DNA from: Gamarada debralockiae
Lineage: Eukaryota > Ascomycota > Leotiomycetes > Helotiales > Hyphodiscaceae
NCBI GenBank assembly: GCA_002803225.1
Contig: NXFV01000353.1
Span: 25,092-89,091 of the forward strand
Reading direction: 5' to 3'
DNA length: 64,000 nucleotides
This document shows, in pieces, positions 1 to 12,235 of this stretch. How positions within the stretch are numbered: the first letter of the stretch is position 1; each line of letters begins with the position of its first letter. The notes under the pieces were generated by a model. That model made no database searches. It was not told where the DNA came from and saw only the letters and a list, made by a program, of their open reading frames with translations. The position numbers and the translations under genes are program-made.

Positions 1-739
1 TCACAACAACCGACTTCCCGCACCTCCTCACATTAAGCTTATTCTTTTCCAGAAGGATTTACACGAAGAACGAAGGTAACTGCCGGCCATCTCAAAAGCC
101 GATGGCGCAAAAAGCAATTCTCAACACGAGAGTTCGGCTGAAACTTTCAGCCTCGCGAATACGAAATGCACCTCGCCACCTCGGATTCTAAAACTCCTAT
201 CTCAAAATTCGAGAACAAATAATGTTCGACGACATAATCCTTCTATTCTTATCATAGGGATGTCGTTGGAATAATCGTTGGTGGAGGTGGGGTATACCCA
301 CAACGCCTTCAAAAAGCGTTCGGCCCGACCTCTGCAGCCGGACCGATCGACGTACGAGGCTGAGGCTCTGTGCTACTCGGAGAATTATTCTGTGGATTTA
401 ACGAGCGTATGTATGAAAGGAGAACAAGATCTCAGCCCGCCTTTGTGAAATTCTTGGGGATGAGATGGGAGATTTGAGCTTCCATTGGCGCATCTAGGTA
501 AACACGTGACCTCCCCTGAGCACCCCAGCACCTGCCAGACAGCCAGCACCTTTCTGGGGGAGTGCGGATTGGTCTTAAGACTGACCGAAAGATCTCTGGG
601 TACAATAATAAAGGCACAGGTTGAAATACGCTATGAATTAGAAACAAGTCTAAGAGTAACTCATACAACTCTGAGCAACACAGTGTTCAATTTTCGGTTA
701 TTGCCAACCGCCGTACCATACATTTGTCCGTGACCCTTG
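1..739. other. Gene-free stretch downstream of thiolase
   Basis: No open frame here resembles a known protein and none has a convincing exon structure. The right end should hold the 3' UTR and poly(A) site of the minus-strand thiolase gene. The rest may belong to a gene beyond the left edge. Confidence 0.4.
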
Positions 740-2279
<1,540 letters not shown>

Positions 2280-2637
2280 ATTGTAATATCAACCCGAATA
2301 AATCAATCCACAAACTTTTGAAGATGAAAGTGATGGTTGTTGTGAGCAAGAACGAAAAAGAAGTTTATCTCGACTCGTGTCCACGTTCTCGGCAGCGGAA
2401 ATCCCCCTCATACAGGGGTCACCCACCACTCCATAAGCCGGTAAATAAAGGCGGCATCTCCTCTCTCCACTGAAACTCCCAATCCAGTTCTTCATTTAAC
2501 AACTCATACCCGGGCCACCGAGGCACCTGTCTCGAATATCCGAAATGCATATAATTTCTCATCATTGATTCTCCCATTTTCTCAAATCATCCTAGGCTCT
2601 CGTTCTTTCAGTCTTAGGAGAGTTGTGTCTTGCGACA
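2280..2637. promoter_or_regulatory. Bidirectional promoter of the fatty-acid gene pair
   Basis: This 358-bp gap separates the start codons of the thiolase (-) and the acyl-CoA synthetase (+). CCGAGG, the complement of CCTCGG, lies at 2518-2523. CCTCGG is the core bound by the fatty-acid regulators FarA/FarB in Aspergillus nidulans. A pyrimidine-rich stretch (about 2570-2615) precedes the synthetase start. The site is read directly; its use here is inference from the pathway of both flanking genes. Confidence 0.55.
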
Positions 2638-4713
2638 ATGGACGTGACTTCGACAGCCATGATATCTGCTGCCGCTTTGGCAGCGGGCGCTTACCTCAAT
2701 GCGAAGTTGGGAATCTCGACGGATCTCAATGAACTCGCTTTGGCTCGAGAATTTGGGCAGAGAGTTGGGGAGAAATTTCGAAGTCTTGGTGATACGTGTA
2801 CGTTGTATCGAATTTTCGAGCTTGCGAATGAGAATAATGAGGCGTTATGGTTTGAGGGGAGGAGTTGGACTTATGGGGAGTTGAAAAATGGCGAGTGTTG
2901 ACTTAATTTAATTGAATGAGAATGGTTACTGATCTGATATTTTAGAGGTCAATAAACTTGCTGCGTTCTTGAGCAGCAATGGAGTTTCGAAAGGAGACTT
3001 CATTGCGGTGTTCATGACAAATTCACCAGAAATGGTCATCACTATCCTTACCCTGTCCAAATTGGGTGCTGTATCAGCATTGATAAATACCAATCTTAGA
3101 GGTGCCTCTCATCGCCTCTTCAAAATTAATCAAACTGACACAATATCAGATGATACTCTAAAACACTGTTTGAACATCTCAACTGCTCAAACGATCATCT
3201 CCACCCCGGACCTGGCTCCATTCGTCAAGGAACCCTTCCGTCACTTCTCCCTCAGTCTCTCAGCATTCTCTCACATCCCACCACCAACCGACTCGTCAAT
3301 CACTTTTCTCACACCCACCAACTTACCAGCCCCCTCAGTCGTCCCGCCAACAGCAAAAGGCTCCCCTAAGGACTTAGCATGCCTAGTCTATACCTCCGGA
3401 ACGACAGGTAAGCCCCCATCCCTCCCTCCCAGCACCCTTCACTAACAAGAATAGGCAAACCCAAAGCGTGTGCAATTAAAAACCACCACATGATAGTCGT
3501 CAGCACGCCTCAATCTCAGGATGCCCGAGAACCAGCCAAGTACTATCCTTTACGCATGTATTCACCCCTCCCGCTCTTCCACGGGACTGCTCTCTTCGGA
3601 GGCCTTAGCTACACCTTCGGTTCCTCCTCCACCTTCTGCCTGGCACGGAAATTCTCCTCTACACGATTCTGGAAAGACGTCTCCGAGTCCCGCGCTACTC
3701 GCATCATCTATGTTGGAGAACTGTGCCGATATGTCCTCTCAGCCCCACCTTCCCCTTACGACCGCAATCATCAATGTATTGTAGCAACAGGAAACGGGTT
3801 GAGAGGTGAAATCTGGGAGAAATTCAGAGAACGGTTTGGAGTTCCGGAGATCAGGGAGTTTTATCGGAGTACGGAGGGTATCGCGAAATACGATAATTTC
3901 GGCAAAGGAGCGTGGGCGGCGGGGAAGCTGGGGTTTGCGGGCCCGTTGAGACGGTATATGGAGACTGACACTTTCATCATTCGCACCGATCCCTTGAGTG
4001 GGGAGGTGTATCGAGATCCTAAGACGGGCTTTTGTGTTAAGGCGAAACTTGGAGAGCCAGGCGAAGCTATTGGACGGGTGAAAGATAGGGCCTTGTTGAC
4101 GGAGTATCTGCACAATAGCTCGGCGACTGAAAGTAAGTTATTACGGAATGTGTTCGTGGAAGGCGATCTCTACCACCGGATGGGCGATTTGTTATGCCAT
4201 AATGAGGATGGATGGGTGCAGTTCCATGATCGGTTGGGTGATACCTTTCGCTGGAAGGGAGAGAATGTTAGTGCAGGTGAGGTGAGGGACCACATTGCGA
4301 AGCTGCCGGGTGTGCAGGATGCGGTAGTATATGGAGTCAAACTGGCGAGTTACGATGGGCAAGCTGGAGCTGCTTCAATAACGCTTGACTCTCCGGCTGA
4401 TGAGGAATTTATGAGAGGCCTCTTTCAGGGATTGAGGAAGACTGGTCTTCCCCTGTATGCTGTGCCTCGCCTTGTGCGGATTAGTAAAGAGCAAGTTTTT
4501 CAGCAGGCTTCTCCCTAAAGCGAATGCTAATTGAGTTGTAGGATCGAATCGAACGCAACGTTCAAGAAAGCAAAAGGCGACATAGTAAAAAAGAGCTGGA
4601 ACGAGAATGCGAAGGGAAACACAGATAAGCTGTATTGGCTCAACGGCAATTGCTATGAGAGACTTGACGGGCCCGCTTGGGCATCCATTGAAAGCGGAAG
4701 GGCAAAGCTCTGA
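2638..4713 (+). CDS. Very-long-chain acyl-CoA synthetase / fatty-acid transporter (FATP/Fat1 family)
   Basis: Activates long and very-long fatty acids to acyl-CoA, coupled to uptake or peroxisomal entry. Exons: 2638-2890, 2946-3101, 3150-3407, 3455-4490 and 4542-4713. The AMP-binding P-loop reads LVYTSGTTGKPKA across the third intron. The family motif is FYRSTEG near 3860-3885, and the VLACS motif DRLGDTFRWKGENVSAGEV lies near 4230-4290. The N-terminus has a hydrophobic alanine-rich segment (residues 6-20), a likely membrane anchor. Introns 2891-2945 and 4491-4541 start with GC (GCGAGT and GCAAGT). Only these boundaries give YGELKNEVNKLA and RISKEIESNATFKKAK; GT alternatives break the frame. 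Intron 3102-3149 is 48 bp and carries no stop; removing it joins NLR to DDTLKHCL as in the family. It shares a promoter with the peroxisomal thiolase. Confidence 0.93.
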
Positions 4714-4820
4714 TGGAACAAGAGAGAGACAGAAAACAGTAACTTAGAACTCTGTCGGGATTGTAATTTAGCATGAACACATAGAAGAAATAGATGAAAC
4801 CATGGACTCAAACCAGGCCA

Positions 4821-7449
4821 CTACCTAAGTTTAAACTCCTCGCACGACTCCATCAACTCCTCCATCTTTTTCCCACCCAGTGCCTCCCCATCCATCATCC
4901 CATAAATATACGCCTCCCCCACAAACTCAAAGTAGCGATCACTACCAACCCTCAACTCCCTCAAAATAACCGGCACACTACACCCAAGCAAAATGCAAAT
5001 CAGGTCCCGACTCTTCGTCAACTCAGGCGCAAGCCCAAACAATCTCTTCCTCATCGACTTTCCCGCCAAATTCTCAAAACTCTTCAGCTCAGACTGGAAG
5101 AATTTCCGATTCCAAACAACACATTGAAGCCGCTTGAGAAACTGCATCATGATGTCCGGCCCCCCAGATTCTAGCAGGGTCCGGATGATGAGATCGCCGT
5201 TCGCGGTACAGCGTGCCATGCATTCTTGACATGCTCGAGGGTACCATGGTGGTGGATTCTTGCCGTCGCTTCCGCGGTCTGCTACGAGTGTGCGCCAGAG
5301 TTCGTCAGGCACCTTCGGGATTTCGAGGACTTCGGGGTCTGGGCGTGTCCAGCCTCCCATTTCGAGGCACTCGCGAGGGATGGTGCCCTCTGCGATACGA
5401 CCGGATAGGTTGGCGATGGTGCCGAGACGAAAGCCTTTCACGAACATTGTGCCATCGGATCTCATCCTCTTCTCTGGTTGTGGGACAATCCCATTTACCT
5501 TATTGGCTGAATCCGTATCCAATTGTAACTTCTTTGGATGACACTTAGCAGGAGCATCAGTTGCGACAGGTTTTAGAGTTGGCAGTCGGGCGGGCGTGGT
5601 CTTCGGAAGAATTTGATCACTAGGCTGTGGCTCCTTGGAAGTTGGATTATTTTCGATGGGAGAGAACATGAGGGACGATTCCGGGACGATGGTGCTGTTC
5701 GAAGTCTCGCCCAAGGAGGAGAGCCGTGGGCGTGGTATTGGTGGGTTAGATTTGTTTGAGGAAGCTCTGCTTGGAAAATCTCGAAAAAATGGAGATGGAA
5801 GATTGGATCCCGCAGGTGTGCTACCCCTAGAGTTATTCGGGTAATACAGATCCTCTACCTCCCCAAAACGGATGATTGGCGAAGTCCCAGGAGCAGCATT
5901 GTAGTTCTTCCGATCTGGTGCGCCAACGAAGCTGTCTCCATTAACACGGCCACTCAGAACATCCTCTGGCCGTCCGTACGGAGATCGACTAACGACAGGA
6001 ATCCAGGACGGCAAATGTTCCTTTGGGGGGGCCTCTTCTTGCCTGATTTTCTCCAGAACGGAACGCTGTCGCTTCTTAACAGCAGGCGCCCAGTTTCGGC
6101 AGATGATATCTAAGGAGTCGGATGTATTCACACAATATTCGACAAACTCTTTGCAAACATCCGTCAAGCTTTTCCGATAATCCGCAACAGGAGGACTTAG
6201 TCGCTTGCGTGAGGGTTCGTTGAAAGAGGATGTGCTATGTGTTGCGCTGTCTCTTGCGATTGAAAGGACGGCGTAAATTATGTCGCGAGGTTCTGTGACG
6301 TCGAATGTCAAGAGTGTCGACACAAGATCCTCGAGGCTCGAGAGGCGTTCGATGATTGCGCCATCGTGCGACTTTCGGAAACGGTTGCTAAGTGTTTCGA
6401 CGAGAACATTTGCGCCTGCGTCTGATGTCAATGAGGTTTCTTGCACTTCTCAATCTACTGACCTAGTGCTTGAACGTTCTCAAGCGGATCAAAGTCGGTT
6501 CGCTTTTGTATGGATTCTTGAACGAGAGCGTGAATGCGATCGAAGTCTTTCATGAACAGCGAGACCGCGACAGCGAAGTCATCCCACGGGACTTCAACTC
6601 GGCCACAGTGTAAAGTTGCATGTTTTGCTAGCGCCAATTCTTGAACGACCCATCTGTAGATCGTCAGCTATTGTCGATGCGATAATCGAGAGCAGCTACA
6701 TGCCTTCGGGAGAACCACTGGTTCCTCATCACCAATGCCAAAGACTGCCAGATCTTAGCCTTGGATTTATCCCCAATAGAATGATCGAAGCTTGTGTCCT
6801 GAAGCATGTCCGGAATCGATTCCAATGCAGCCCTACTGTTCGAATCTCCCACGCCAAGCCAGACACATACATTTGAAGCTTGGCTGTATATTTCGGCCAT
6901 CCTTGCCACTTGTGTGCTTCTCTCGGCATCATCCTTCTGATTAATACATAACGCATCAGCCCATAAGACAACTGGGACTGAAGTGTCGCGTAGATGTTGA
7001 AGCGCCGCGTACAGATTCGATCGAACGTAAAACTTAGCCCATAGCTTCTTCAAGGATGGTTTCTGTCCTTCATTCCTCACATTCAACAATTTGATTTCGT
7101 GGATAGGGTCATCGGTACCCCACGTATATGATAGTGCTTCGTAAGAGATCGGTGGAAGGTCTGATGGGTGATCGGATGTCGAAAGAAGCTGGCAATATAC
7201 AGGCGCATCTAGCCTTTCGCTTGGATTAACAATCAGCAGTCGAATGTCATTTGGGCTGGCCAAAGGTGAGTATGTATATTCGTTCTGCTTGTTTTCTTTG
7301 ACAGCTGGAATGATGATCTGATCAACTAAGTACGAGAACTTCGTGTAAGAGCGACGCTTTTTCAGCACTGGTGCAGCCTTCTTTCTTTCGCGCGGATTAA
7401 ATATCGCATTACTGCCTCGTCGGCTTCCAATAAGAATTGAAGACGCCAT
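4821..7449 (-). CDS. Heterokaryon-incompatibility (HET) domain protein
   Basis: Exons 7449-6704, 6653-6463 and 6421-4821 give 845 aa. The HET domain has its three usual blocks: YEALSYTWG (about 103-111), LWADALCINQKD with AERSTQVARMAEIY, and VWLG followed by WFSRRWVVQELALA. HET proteins control cell death on fusion of genetically different hyphae and many act as immune-like sensors; the specificity of this one cannot be told. After the domain come PRDIIYAVLSIA, a long Ser/Pro-rich linker, and a conserved C-terminal region found in large HET proteins. The first intron (6703-6654) needs a GC donor (AAG then GCATGT): the GT further in destroys WFSRRWVVQE. It is tail-to-tail with the acyl-CoA synthetase, 107 bp apart. 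Confidence 0.9.
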
Positions 7450-8296
7450 GTTGCAAGACCAAAAAGTCTAAAGAAATGCAGAAGTCCGAAAGAATCATTG
7501 CGAAAGGCTGGGACTTAAATGGTATTTTTGGGCGTAAGGCCTCATTCATTAAAAGCGAGAAGCATGCCACACCTCGGGACTGAATGGTCAGTCGAGGCCC
7601 AAGAAGCTTCATTGTCTCCTGTTGCCTCATCGTGGAAGATGGGGCGACTCTCCTCCAATCCTGTGGCATAGAAGGGCAAAACTAGCGAATCGCGCGTCCA
7701 AATCTGGAGGGGCTGGAAGGGCATTTTCAGGAAGAAGCAGGTCCGGTGTGTGACACCTGCCACACCCGGAAGCTTGTCTCGCTATGGGTCGCCGGTCTTT
7801 CGTGCAATTGGGCTATGAAGGTTGTGTAACACATCCAAAAACAAGGGCAAATGTTGAGCGGCTTGAAAGTTAAACCAATCTGAGCGACTTCAGCCGCAAC
7901 GGCGGGGGGGTGCGACCCGTCCCATGATTCGCTCGATTTCGCACCATTAGGCGTGTTTGAGATGGAGAAATAGGAATGAATGTCATTGTGCAGATCTGAT
8001 GGGTTGGTCTGTGCTAAAAGAAGGTATGAGGAAGACGGAAGAGGAATAAGCAACCGCATTTTGGAGCAATGAGAGAACGACGCATGATCACGTGCCAGCC
8101 TCCAGCCTCAATCTGCAAGTGATGAACTTCGAGTGGGGGAAAGAACACACCATTGATGCACAGGCTTTTGGATAAAGTTATTTCTACGCGACCATTTCAG
8201 ACAACGCCTTCGGCGAGCAAGCAAGCAGATCCAACGACCCACCAGCTCCAACAGTCTAGTCTACGCAAGACTATCCCTCCCATGCAGGAAAACCCA
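7450..8296. other. Intergenic: HET promoter and CTP synthase 3' end
   Basis: No gene recognised. The left part should hold the promoter of the minus-strand HET gene, the right part the 3' UTR of the minus-strand CTP synthase. Short open frames here have no family resemblance. Confidence 0.4.
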
Positions 8297-10380
8297 TCAA
8301 ATGCGAACGCCATTCAGCCCATTCGTCAAGCTACCCATAAGGTCACCATTCGTCATCTGGCTGACCTCTGAAGTGGCCTTCTCCAGACATCCGGAGGCCG
8401 CAGCCACGAATCCCAGATACGGTCTACTGGGCTGCAAGACCCTAGACAGGTACTCGGGATGGAACTGCACACCAACAAAGAACGGATGATCCCTCAATTC
8501 TAGAATCTCCATTCGCACACCCTTATCATCCTTTCCAATAAACTCTAATCCGCCTTTCGCAAGTCTGTCTATGTATTCTGGGTTGACTTCGTAGCGGTGT
8601 CTATGTCTCTCATGAATCTCCGTCTTCTCACCGTACAACTTCCGCAATCGCGACCACTCGCTTCCGGGCTGGAAGAGGGTAGGTCGGATACCAAGACGCA
8701 TTGTTCCGCCCATGGTTGTGGGATCGATCTCAGGCATGAAGATCACGACTGGGTCGAGGCATTGCTCTTGTAGTTCGATTGAGCTCGCTTTGGGCATATC
8801 ACAGACGTGACGAGCGAATTCGATGACGGCTATTTGCATGCCCAAGCATATTCCAAGATACGGGGTCTTGTTCTCACGAGCCCACTTCGCAGCTTGGATC
8901 ATGCCCTCTGTTCCTCTGTGGCCGAAACCTCCCGGGACAAGGATACCGTCGGCAGTGCAGACCTCGTGCCAGGCTTTGTGAAATTCAGCGGGGTTGTCGA
9001 GCTGAGCTTGGGCCTCAAGGTTGGAGGCGTCGACCCAGATGAGGTTGAGTTTCTTACCGCAGTGCATAGCACTGTGCTCCAACGACTTGATGACACTGAG
9101 GTACGAATCATGGAGGTTGGTGTATTTTCCTACCAATACGATGTTGACGGACTCGAAGAGGCGTTCTTGTTGCGTGGTGAGCTTCTTCCACTCTGTCCAT
9201 GTTCGTTGTCCCCGGTCCACCAGCGCCTTCGATTTGGGAACGCTGTCGAGGTTGAGAATGTTGCGGATGGTTGTAATGAGGCCCTGAGTCTCGAGTAGCA
9301 AGGGAACGTGGTAGGTGGAGGAAACGTTGTGAACTGCGACGACTTGATCGGACTCTACATGGCAGAACATAGCGATCTTCTCAATGGTACTTTTCTCGAG
9401 CGGGACGTCGCATCTGCAGGCAATCTTTTTCGAGTCAGTTCTGCACTTCCGGTGTCAAAAATTTGTAAAATCTCACCAGGTCAGGAACCAATCCGGCCCG
9501 TCCAACGTCCCGAATAGCCTGCTGGGTAGGCTTCGTCTTCTGCTCTCCCTGAATGACCGGAATGAGCGAGACATGAATCTGCAGAAAGTTTCCCTTTCCA
9601 ACACGTCTTTTCAGTTGTCTCATGGCCTCGATGAACGGTGCACTCTCAATGTCACCAACCGTGCCTCCCAACTCGATGATACAGACATCTGGCTGCTCAT
9701 TTGTATCATCTACAGGAATCCGTGCAACCCTCTCAATCCAATCCTGAATTGCGTCCGTGAGATGCGGCACAATTTGGACTGTCTTTCCGAGGTAGTCGCC
9801 CCGACGCTCACGCTCAATTACGTGTTGGTAGATCTTGCCCGTTGTGATGTTGTTCTCGCGTGTGAGAGTGATGTTGAGGTAGCGCTCGTAGTTTCCGAGA
9901 TCGAGGTCGACTTCTCCGCCGTCGTCAAGGACAAAGACTTCACCATGCCTGGGAGAACCCAATTAGCCCGTCCCAAACTGACTCGTGCGTTTTCAAGGGA
10001 GAAACACTTGCTCTGTGGGAGCCATAGTTCCGGCATCGACATTCATGTACGGATCAATCTTCACCGAAGAGACGTGCAAGCCAGTCAGCCAAACTGTTCC
10101 CAATGACGCGTGAAGACTTGACAGAGGGGAACATATCTTAAGCCCAATAGTCTTGAGTAACAACCCCGTAGAAGAAGCTGTACAACAATCCCCGCGCATC
10201 AGTCATGATTCCCAAACACTAACCCCACATTCTCGCAGAAATTTTGCAATGGAGGGGCATACCGATAACGCCTTTCCCAATGCCAGAAATGACACCTGCA
10301 ACGTCGTCAATACTCTTCCATTTCCACTCAAAATTGGCCTGGATGCAATACATACCTCCGGATACGAGAACGTACTTCAT
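8297..10380 (-). CDS. CTP synthase
   Basis: Makes CTP from UTP, ATP and glutamine in the cytosol, the last step of de novo pyrimidine nucleotide synthesis. Six exons: 10380-10356, 10295-10263, 10177-10137, 10073-10012, 9948-9477 and 9424-8297, giving 586 aa. The synthetase domain opens with [17 protein letters not shown] and contains [24 protein letters not shown] and [11 protein letters not shown]. The glutaminase domain has GGFGHRG, the nucleophilic Cys in YLGICLGMQ (about residue 404) and the catalytic HPE in VQFHPEY. Two introns are non-canonical: 10136-10074 appears to be AT-AC and 10011-9949 GC-AG (GA then GCAAGT). The reasons are given under findings. Four introns crowd the first 120 codons, as often seen in constitutive fungal genes. 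Confidence 0.95.
10074..10136 (-). other. Probable AT-AC intron in CTP synthase
   Basis: Read on the minus strand, the exon ends CTTAAG, the intron starts ATATGT, has a CTGAC branch sequence with its A at 10085, and ends TTGCAC before GTCTCTTCGGTG. Splicing here gives [16 protein letters not shown], the exact family length. A GT-AG alternative (10132-10094) is also in frame but inserts eight extra residues after TIGLK. Confidence 0.7.
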
Positions 10381-10832
10381 TTTTGCGCCTATTTGCAAGT
10401 TATGGTGCCGAATCTGCCTTTGGGCAGAGGGAAGGAGAGAAGAGAAGAAAAATCTCCAGCGCGAAACGATAGAGCCATTTTTTTGGGCGAAGCGTGTCGA
10501 GCTAAACCGCTTTCGACACCGCGTTTTTGAACCCCGCCAAAGCATCCAGGGAATTGTAAATACATTCGCAATGTAGGCAACTGGGAGATATTTGATCATG
10601 AAAATTGCATTATATATACTCATAATGGCAATTCTCTATATGGGCGACAAATGTCCACCATGAGCCAGTTCAATATTCATACATACATATGTGTGGTCAC
10701 TTCCTTGAGCGCGCACATGGATCCTAAACCCTTTCCCAAAACTCCTTGCTCTCTTGTGCTATTTTCCAGAGGGTTATCAAAATGCCACTCCAACATACAA
10801 TCATCCGTGAATAGAAGGAATAATGGCCCAAA
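10381..10832. promoter_or_regulatory. CTP synthase upstream region and velC 3' end
   Basis: The 452 bp between the CTP synthase start and the velC stop, both on the minus strand. An AT-rich block (TATATATACTCATA, near 10611-10625) lies about 230 bp upstream of the start codon and could be a core promoter element. No coding sequence recognised. Confidence 0.35.
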
Positions 10833-12235
10833 TCATCTCCGCTTGTTTCTCTTTGCCGCTGGAGGTTTCGTCATGTCGTCTTCCTCGTCATCTTCATCAT
10901 CCTCATCTCTTGCATTGTTGCTCTTTGCGTTCCCTTTCTTGACCGATATCAAGCAGCCCTGGTGTTTGAGCCGTTTTGTCAGTTCTGTGCTCGCACGCAT
11001 GCCACCGAAGTCCTTGGCATTGAACACGTCAAATGGTTCACTCTTGACCGTCGCCCTGATAGGTGCTTTGTGCCCCCTTTCATTCATTTTCGAGAGATCC
11101 AGCACAACGAGGGAGAACTTGAGCGAGTATTTGCCGGGAGTTCGTACTGATAGGTCGGGGAATGTGAAGAAGCAACCTTCAACATTGAATTCGTCTTTGC
11201 CCACGAATGGCGACGAAACAAGCGTGCCCATCAGTCGCCTTTGCTGCCGTTTGTCGGTGGAGCCAGGCATTGCAGAAGCATCTTCGTCTTTGTCTGGATC
11301 CCATAGTGTGCAATGGACAACGAGGTAGGGTTGTCGAAGCCTCGCGCTGATCTCTTCAGGAGTGGCTGTTGGATCTTCGATGAGAAGCTGAAGGATCGGC
11401 GGAGGGTCGATAACCCGGCGATCTCTCTCACCAAAACCGCAAGCGCGCGCGGCTATAGGTTGTTGTCGAACCGTGATAATATATTTCGGCTGGACTCGCT
11501 CGGGTTCGCTGGGAATGGAGTTAGTCTTCGCTGGAATTCGGGTCAGATTTCTATAGCTTACCTCGAACCGGCACTCAGAAGGTTCGAAATTGGAACAACT
11601 GCGTGCTGGGCATTGCGGGGAGGCGATTGCCGTTGTGTTGACGGTTCAAAGGGCTTGTTTTCCCTCTCCCTCTGGACAAAAGGCGATGTGTCTTGGCAAC
11701 GCGACCCACGCTGGTTGTCTGGCTCATTGGAGCGGGCTTGCTCTGGTGCTGAAGATCTGTTAATTTCAACATAATCTTTCTCAAGCTCGTCCCGCCTCTG
11801 ACCGATTTTCTTGGACTGCCGCCGCTGAGCAAGAGGTGGAATGGGCACTCGCTCCGGTCGAGCTTGCAACCTCTTTGCAGGTTCAATTGGAACCAATACC
11901 GGTTCAGCTCGATAATGTGGAACGTGAGCATTCTCTTGCGGCGCATGGTATATGTGCTGAACAGGAGCAGATGGGTTCATCTCACTGAGGTAAAGAGGAT
12001 GTTTCGTCTTATGATATTGCGGCTGAAACGAGTGAGGTGGAGGCGGAGGTTGGCATGGCTGCTGCTGTTGCTCCGGTCCTCTATGCTCATGTCTTGATAG
12101 TAGGGACGACATCGATGGCAATGATGGTTGGTTTGGGTATGACATCCTGCGAGAATTATCCTCTGGCGGATGAGGATGTGCTGGTTGGGAATTTCGGGGT
12201 CCAGAGAACCGCTTAGATGGGTCTTCTAAAGACAT
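10833..12235 (-). CDS. velC: VelC-like velvet-domain regulator
   Basis: Velvet proteins bind DNA and each other to control sexual and asexual development and secondary metabolism from the nucleus. Exons 12235-11562 and 11490-10833 give 443 aa. The N-terminal half is disordered, rich in Pro, Gln and Arg. The velvet domain lies in the C-terminal half: ARACGFGERDRRVIDPPPIL, then YLVVHCTLWDPDKDED, LMGTLVSSPFVGKDE, GCFFTFPDLSVRTPGKYSLKF, KRLKHQGCLISVKKG. A C-terminal velvet domain with this wording fits VelC rather than VeA, VelB or VosA. The tail is an acidic run (about 16 Asp/Glu) ending in a basic AAKRNKRR, a possible nuclear signal. The intron acceptor is uncertain: 11490 closes the frame with the strong GTAAGC donor; an alternative pairs a weak GTTCGA donor (exon end 11569) with acceptor 11509. 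Confidence 0.88.

Noticed and set aside
10074..10136. U12-type intron
   Set aside because: The donor lacks ATATCC and there is no TCCTTAAC branch; the CTGAC branch fits the major spliceosome.
10651..11328. 225-codon plus-strand frame with a poly-Ser run
   Set aside because: It is the antisense of the velvet domain; the Ser run mirrors the acidic tail of VelC.
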